Below, in pieces: positions 7,364 to 8,501 of a DNA stretch of 8,501 nt. The DNA lies in assembly GCA_027482985.1 (NCBI GenBank), contig JAIXVO010000347.1:1-8501 (forward strand), read 5' to 3'. The notes below the pieces were generated by a model. The model made no database searches, was not told the DNA's origin, and was given only the letters and a program-made list of their open reading frames with translations. The position numbers were made by a program, and so were the translations under genes. How positions within the stretch are numbered: the first letter of the stretch is position 1; every line of letters starts with the position of its first letter. This stretch comes from Cyanobacteriota bacterium (lineage in GTDB: Bacteria > Cyanobacteriota > Cyanobacteriia > Leptolyngbyales > Leptolyngbyaceae).

Positions 7364-7400
7364 CCCTGGCCATCCCTGGATTTTCGGGCGCTGGCCAGGG
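7364..7400. repeat. perfect 9-bp inverted repeat upstream of the TPR gene
   Basis: CCCTGGCCA (7364-7372) and TGGCCAGGG (7392-7400) are exact reverse complements separated by 19 bases. The repeat sits 110 bases upstream of the TPR start. It could be an operator or an mRNA hairpin. No U-tract follows on either strand, so it is not a standard terminator. Confidence 0.5.
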
Positions 7401-7433
7401 ACAGCTTCAGGGTCGTCTGAACCCCGTTAAAAG

Positions 7434-7525
7434 AATTTCTGGCCAAGAAGATACCCCCCTGTAGGGGCGCAGGGCCTGCGCCCTGGGGGGAAGCAAAATT
7501 CTTCGGTATTTTCGTGGCCAGAATT
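7434..7525 (+). repeat. 92-bp MITE-like element with REP-like core
   Basis: Terminal inverted repeats of about 21 bases (7434-7455 and 7505-7525) match at 19 positions with one single-base gap; both carry CTGGCCA and ATACC. The core is a perfect 9-bp palindrome, GGGCGCAGG (7465-7473) and CCTGCGCCC (7475-7483), around one base. It is preceded by CTGTAG (7459-7464) and enclosed by C6 (7454-7459) and G6 (7485-7490). Similarity may continue weakly to about 7428 and 7533. It has no coding capacity, so if mobile it would depend on a transposase elsewhere. Target-site duplication could not be assigned. Confidence 0.72.
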
Positions 7526-7562
7526 ACCCTTAGAGGTTGTTTGAAAAGCCAAACTTTCTGGA

Positions 7563-8501
7563 CTAGTTGGCCGGGGCCAGGTAGGGGAAAGTTGGCACCA
7601 GCGGATCATGGCCCTGGGCCGGGTTGCCAGGCGTGCCCGCGTAGGACACGTTGTCGGTGGTAATGGCCCCATTGGTTAATACCGAGAACGTGATATCGAC
7701 CACGTCATCCTCGAGCAATCGCCCCCGGATCGGACTGCCGAAGGCATTCACCGCATTGGCATAACCACTGGGCCCGGTGGTATCAATCCGCATCACATCG
7801 GGCAAAAACGCCTGAAGCAAGGCATTGGCCCTGGCGTCGTTATTGCCCAGCGCCAGCAGGGTTCGTTTCGCTTCTCCGACAATGGGGGCCGCTGCACTGG
7901 CCGCGGGTTCTTGACCCGCCAGGGCGGCGGCCTCAAAGTCAGGGGTCACACTGTTGAGGGTATTCAAAAAGTCGTTGGTGACTATCAAGCCCTCGTTTAC
8001 CGCCGGTCGGGCTAGACGCTCCACCTGGTTCACCTTCTTGCTACCTGGCACCGATACCGTTGTCCACACATCAAAGGTGGTGGCCGATCCCGAGCCTTGC
8101 AACAGCGCCAGCGGGATCTGCACGGCGATCGCGTTGACGTTGTAGCCCTGGGCAAAGTCTATGGCTCGATCCGGTGTACGAAACCCGACCGCGGGCCCGG
8201 TACCCAGCGCCCCGGCCCGCACCCGAAAAAACTGCTCCACATCGAAAAAGAAAGGATCTTCGCGGAGCCCAGCAAAGACCTGAACCGTGGAGCCATTGAT
8301 GGTGTCTGAGTTGAGGATGGGGTCCTCTCGCAGCGCCGTCGTCTGGCCTTCAAGCACAGTCCTACGACGGTTTTTAAGGATCGTCAGCGTGTAGTCCTGC
8401 CGATTGTTGCCAGCCGGCGGGCCAAATTTAAACTCTAGGACAACATCGGCTAGCCCCGTGGGCGTCGCATCGTTGTTAGCGACGCGGGAAATATTAAATC
8501 G
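7563..8501 (-). CDS. DUF4331 family protein, N terminus beyond the window
   Basis: 313 residues are visible. The frame is open through the right edge, so the GTG at 8357 is internal; the 48 residues before it read as family sequence (SRVANND..., then ADVVLEFKF). Family features in order: LREDPFFFD, the NVNAIAVQIP strand, the VNQVERLARPAVNEGL block, the RLLEDDVVDI segment near the C terminus, and a final FPYLAP. DUF4331 proteins are usually exported and start with a signal peptide and an SHREAP-like block, which would lie outside this window. Their biochemical role is unknown to me. This gene is upstream of the TPR and NicO genes on the same strand, which suggests a shared envelope function. 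The TAG stop is at 7563-7565; a 308-base spacer with a MITE-like element follows. Confidence 0.9.
   Translation of the reverse strand, partial: RFNISRVANNDATPTGLADVVLEFKFGPPAGNNRQDYTLTILKNRRRTVLEGQTTALREDPILNSDTINGSTVQVFAGLREDPFFFDVEQFFRVRAGALGTGPAVGFRTPDRAIDFAQGYNVNAIAVQIPLALLQGSGSATTFDVWTTVSVPGSKKVNQVERLARPAVNEGLIVTNDFLNTLNSVTPDFEAAALAGQEPAASAAAPIVGEAKRTLLALGNNDARANALLQAFLPDVMRIDTTGPSGYANAVNAFGSPIRGRLLEDDVVDITFSVLTNGAITTDNVSYAGTPGNPAQGHDPLVPTFPYLAPAN

Larger units (their letters stand above)
7255..7562. other. 308-base spacer between DUF4331 and TPR genes
   Basis: No convincing gene lies here. From the right it holds a weak 5-bp hairpin after the DUF4331 stop (7539-7543 with 7550-7554), the MITE-like element 7434-7525, a perfect 9-bp inverted repeat (7364-7372 with 7392-7400) and a small 5-bp hairpin (7292-7296 with 7301-7305). 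A TTGACG reads on the minus strand near 7344-7349, but no good -10 box follows at normal spacing. A promoter for the TPR-NicO unit must be here or upstream of DUF4331; I cannot place it. Confidence 0.6.

Noticed and set aside
7255..7430. Nickel-cobalt or cobalamin riboswitch upstream of the TPR-NicO genes
   Set aside because: I looked for the conserved cores by eye and found none; the spacer shows only simple inverted repeats.
7427..7672. 81-residue frame across the MITE-like element
   Set aside because: It overlaps the DUF4331 3' end and the repeat, with no good ribosome binding site or family similarity.
8355..8357. GTG at 8357 as the DUF4331 start
   Set aside because: The frame stays open for 48 further codons to the edge and encodes family-like sequence, so the GTG is internal.

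Overview
The window is cyanobacterial. It holds 18 copies of the octamer GCGATCGC (HIP1), about one per 470 bases, which is typical of HIP1-rich cyanobacteria. It is GC-rich, and its protein families (TPR-CHAT, a GspE/PilB-like ATPase, a small secreted Cys protein, NicO, DUF4331) fit a filamentous Leptolyngbya-like lineage. That genus-level placement is inference only.

Layout. (1) Bases 2-2221, + strand: the 3' part of a TPR-CHAT protein, open through the left edge. (2) A 27-base convergent gap with a small hairpin. (3) 2249-3937, - strand: an orphan GspE/PilB-family ATPase. (4) 3938-4081: a spacer with a nested REP-like hairpin. (5) 4082-4372, - strand: a small secreted four-cysteine protein. 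(6) 4430-5908, - strand: a NicO-family nickel/cobalt transporter with a periplasmic EF-hand domain and a long His-rich loop. (7) 5920-7254, - strand: a membrane-anchored TPR protein whose stop overlaps the NicO ribosome binding site. (8) 7255-7562: a 308-base spacer with a 9-bp inverted repeat and a MITE-like element. (9) 7563 to the right edge, - strand: a DUF4331 protein lacking its N terminus in this window.

DUF4331, TPR, NicO and the small Cys protein lie head to tail on the minus strand. All are predicted to be secreted or membrane-bound. I read them as a candidate cell-envelope metal-handling unit. TPR and NicO are very probably cotranscribed and translationally coupled; the link to DUF4331 is weaker because a 308-base spacer with a repeat element lies between.

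The most unusual signal is a set of three REP-like palindromes between 4.0 and 7.5 kb. Each starts with CTGTAGG (a GTAG head) and each sits inside a larger inverted repeat. One of them, about 130 bp, lies inside the coding sequence of the NicO gene. It adds 40 codons in frame to the signal-peptide region and is bordered by an in-frame 14-bp imperfect direct repeat. Removing it on paper restores a normal-length signal peptide. This resembles the in-frame palindromic insertions known as Rickettsia palindromic elements. No transposase is visible in the window.
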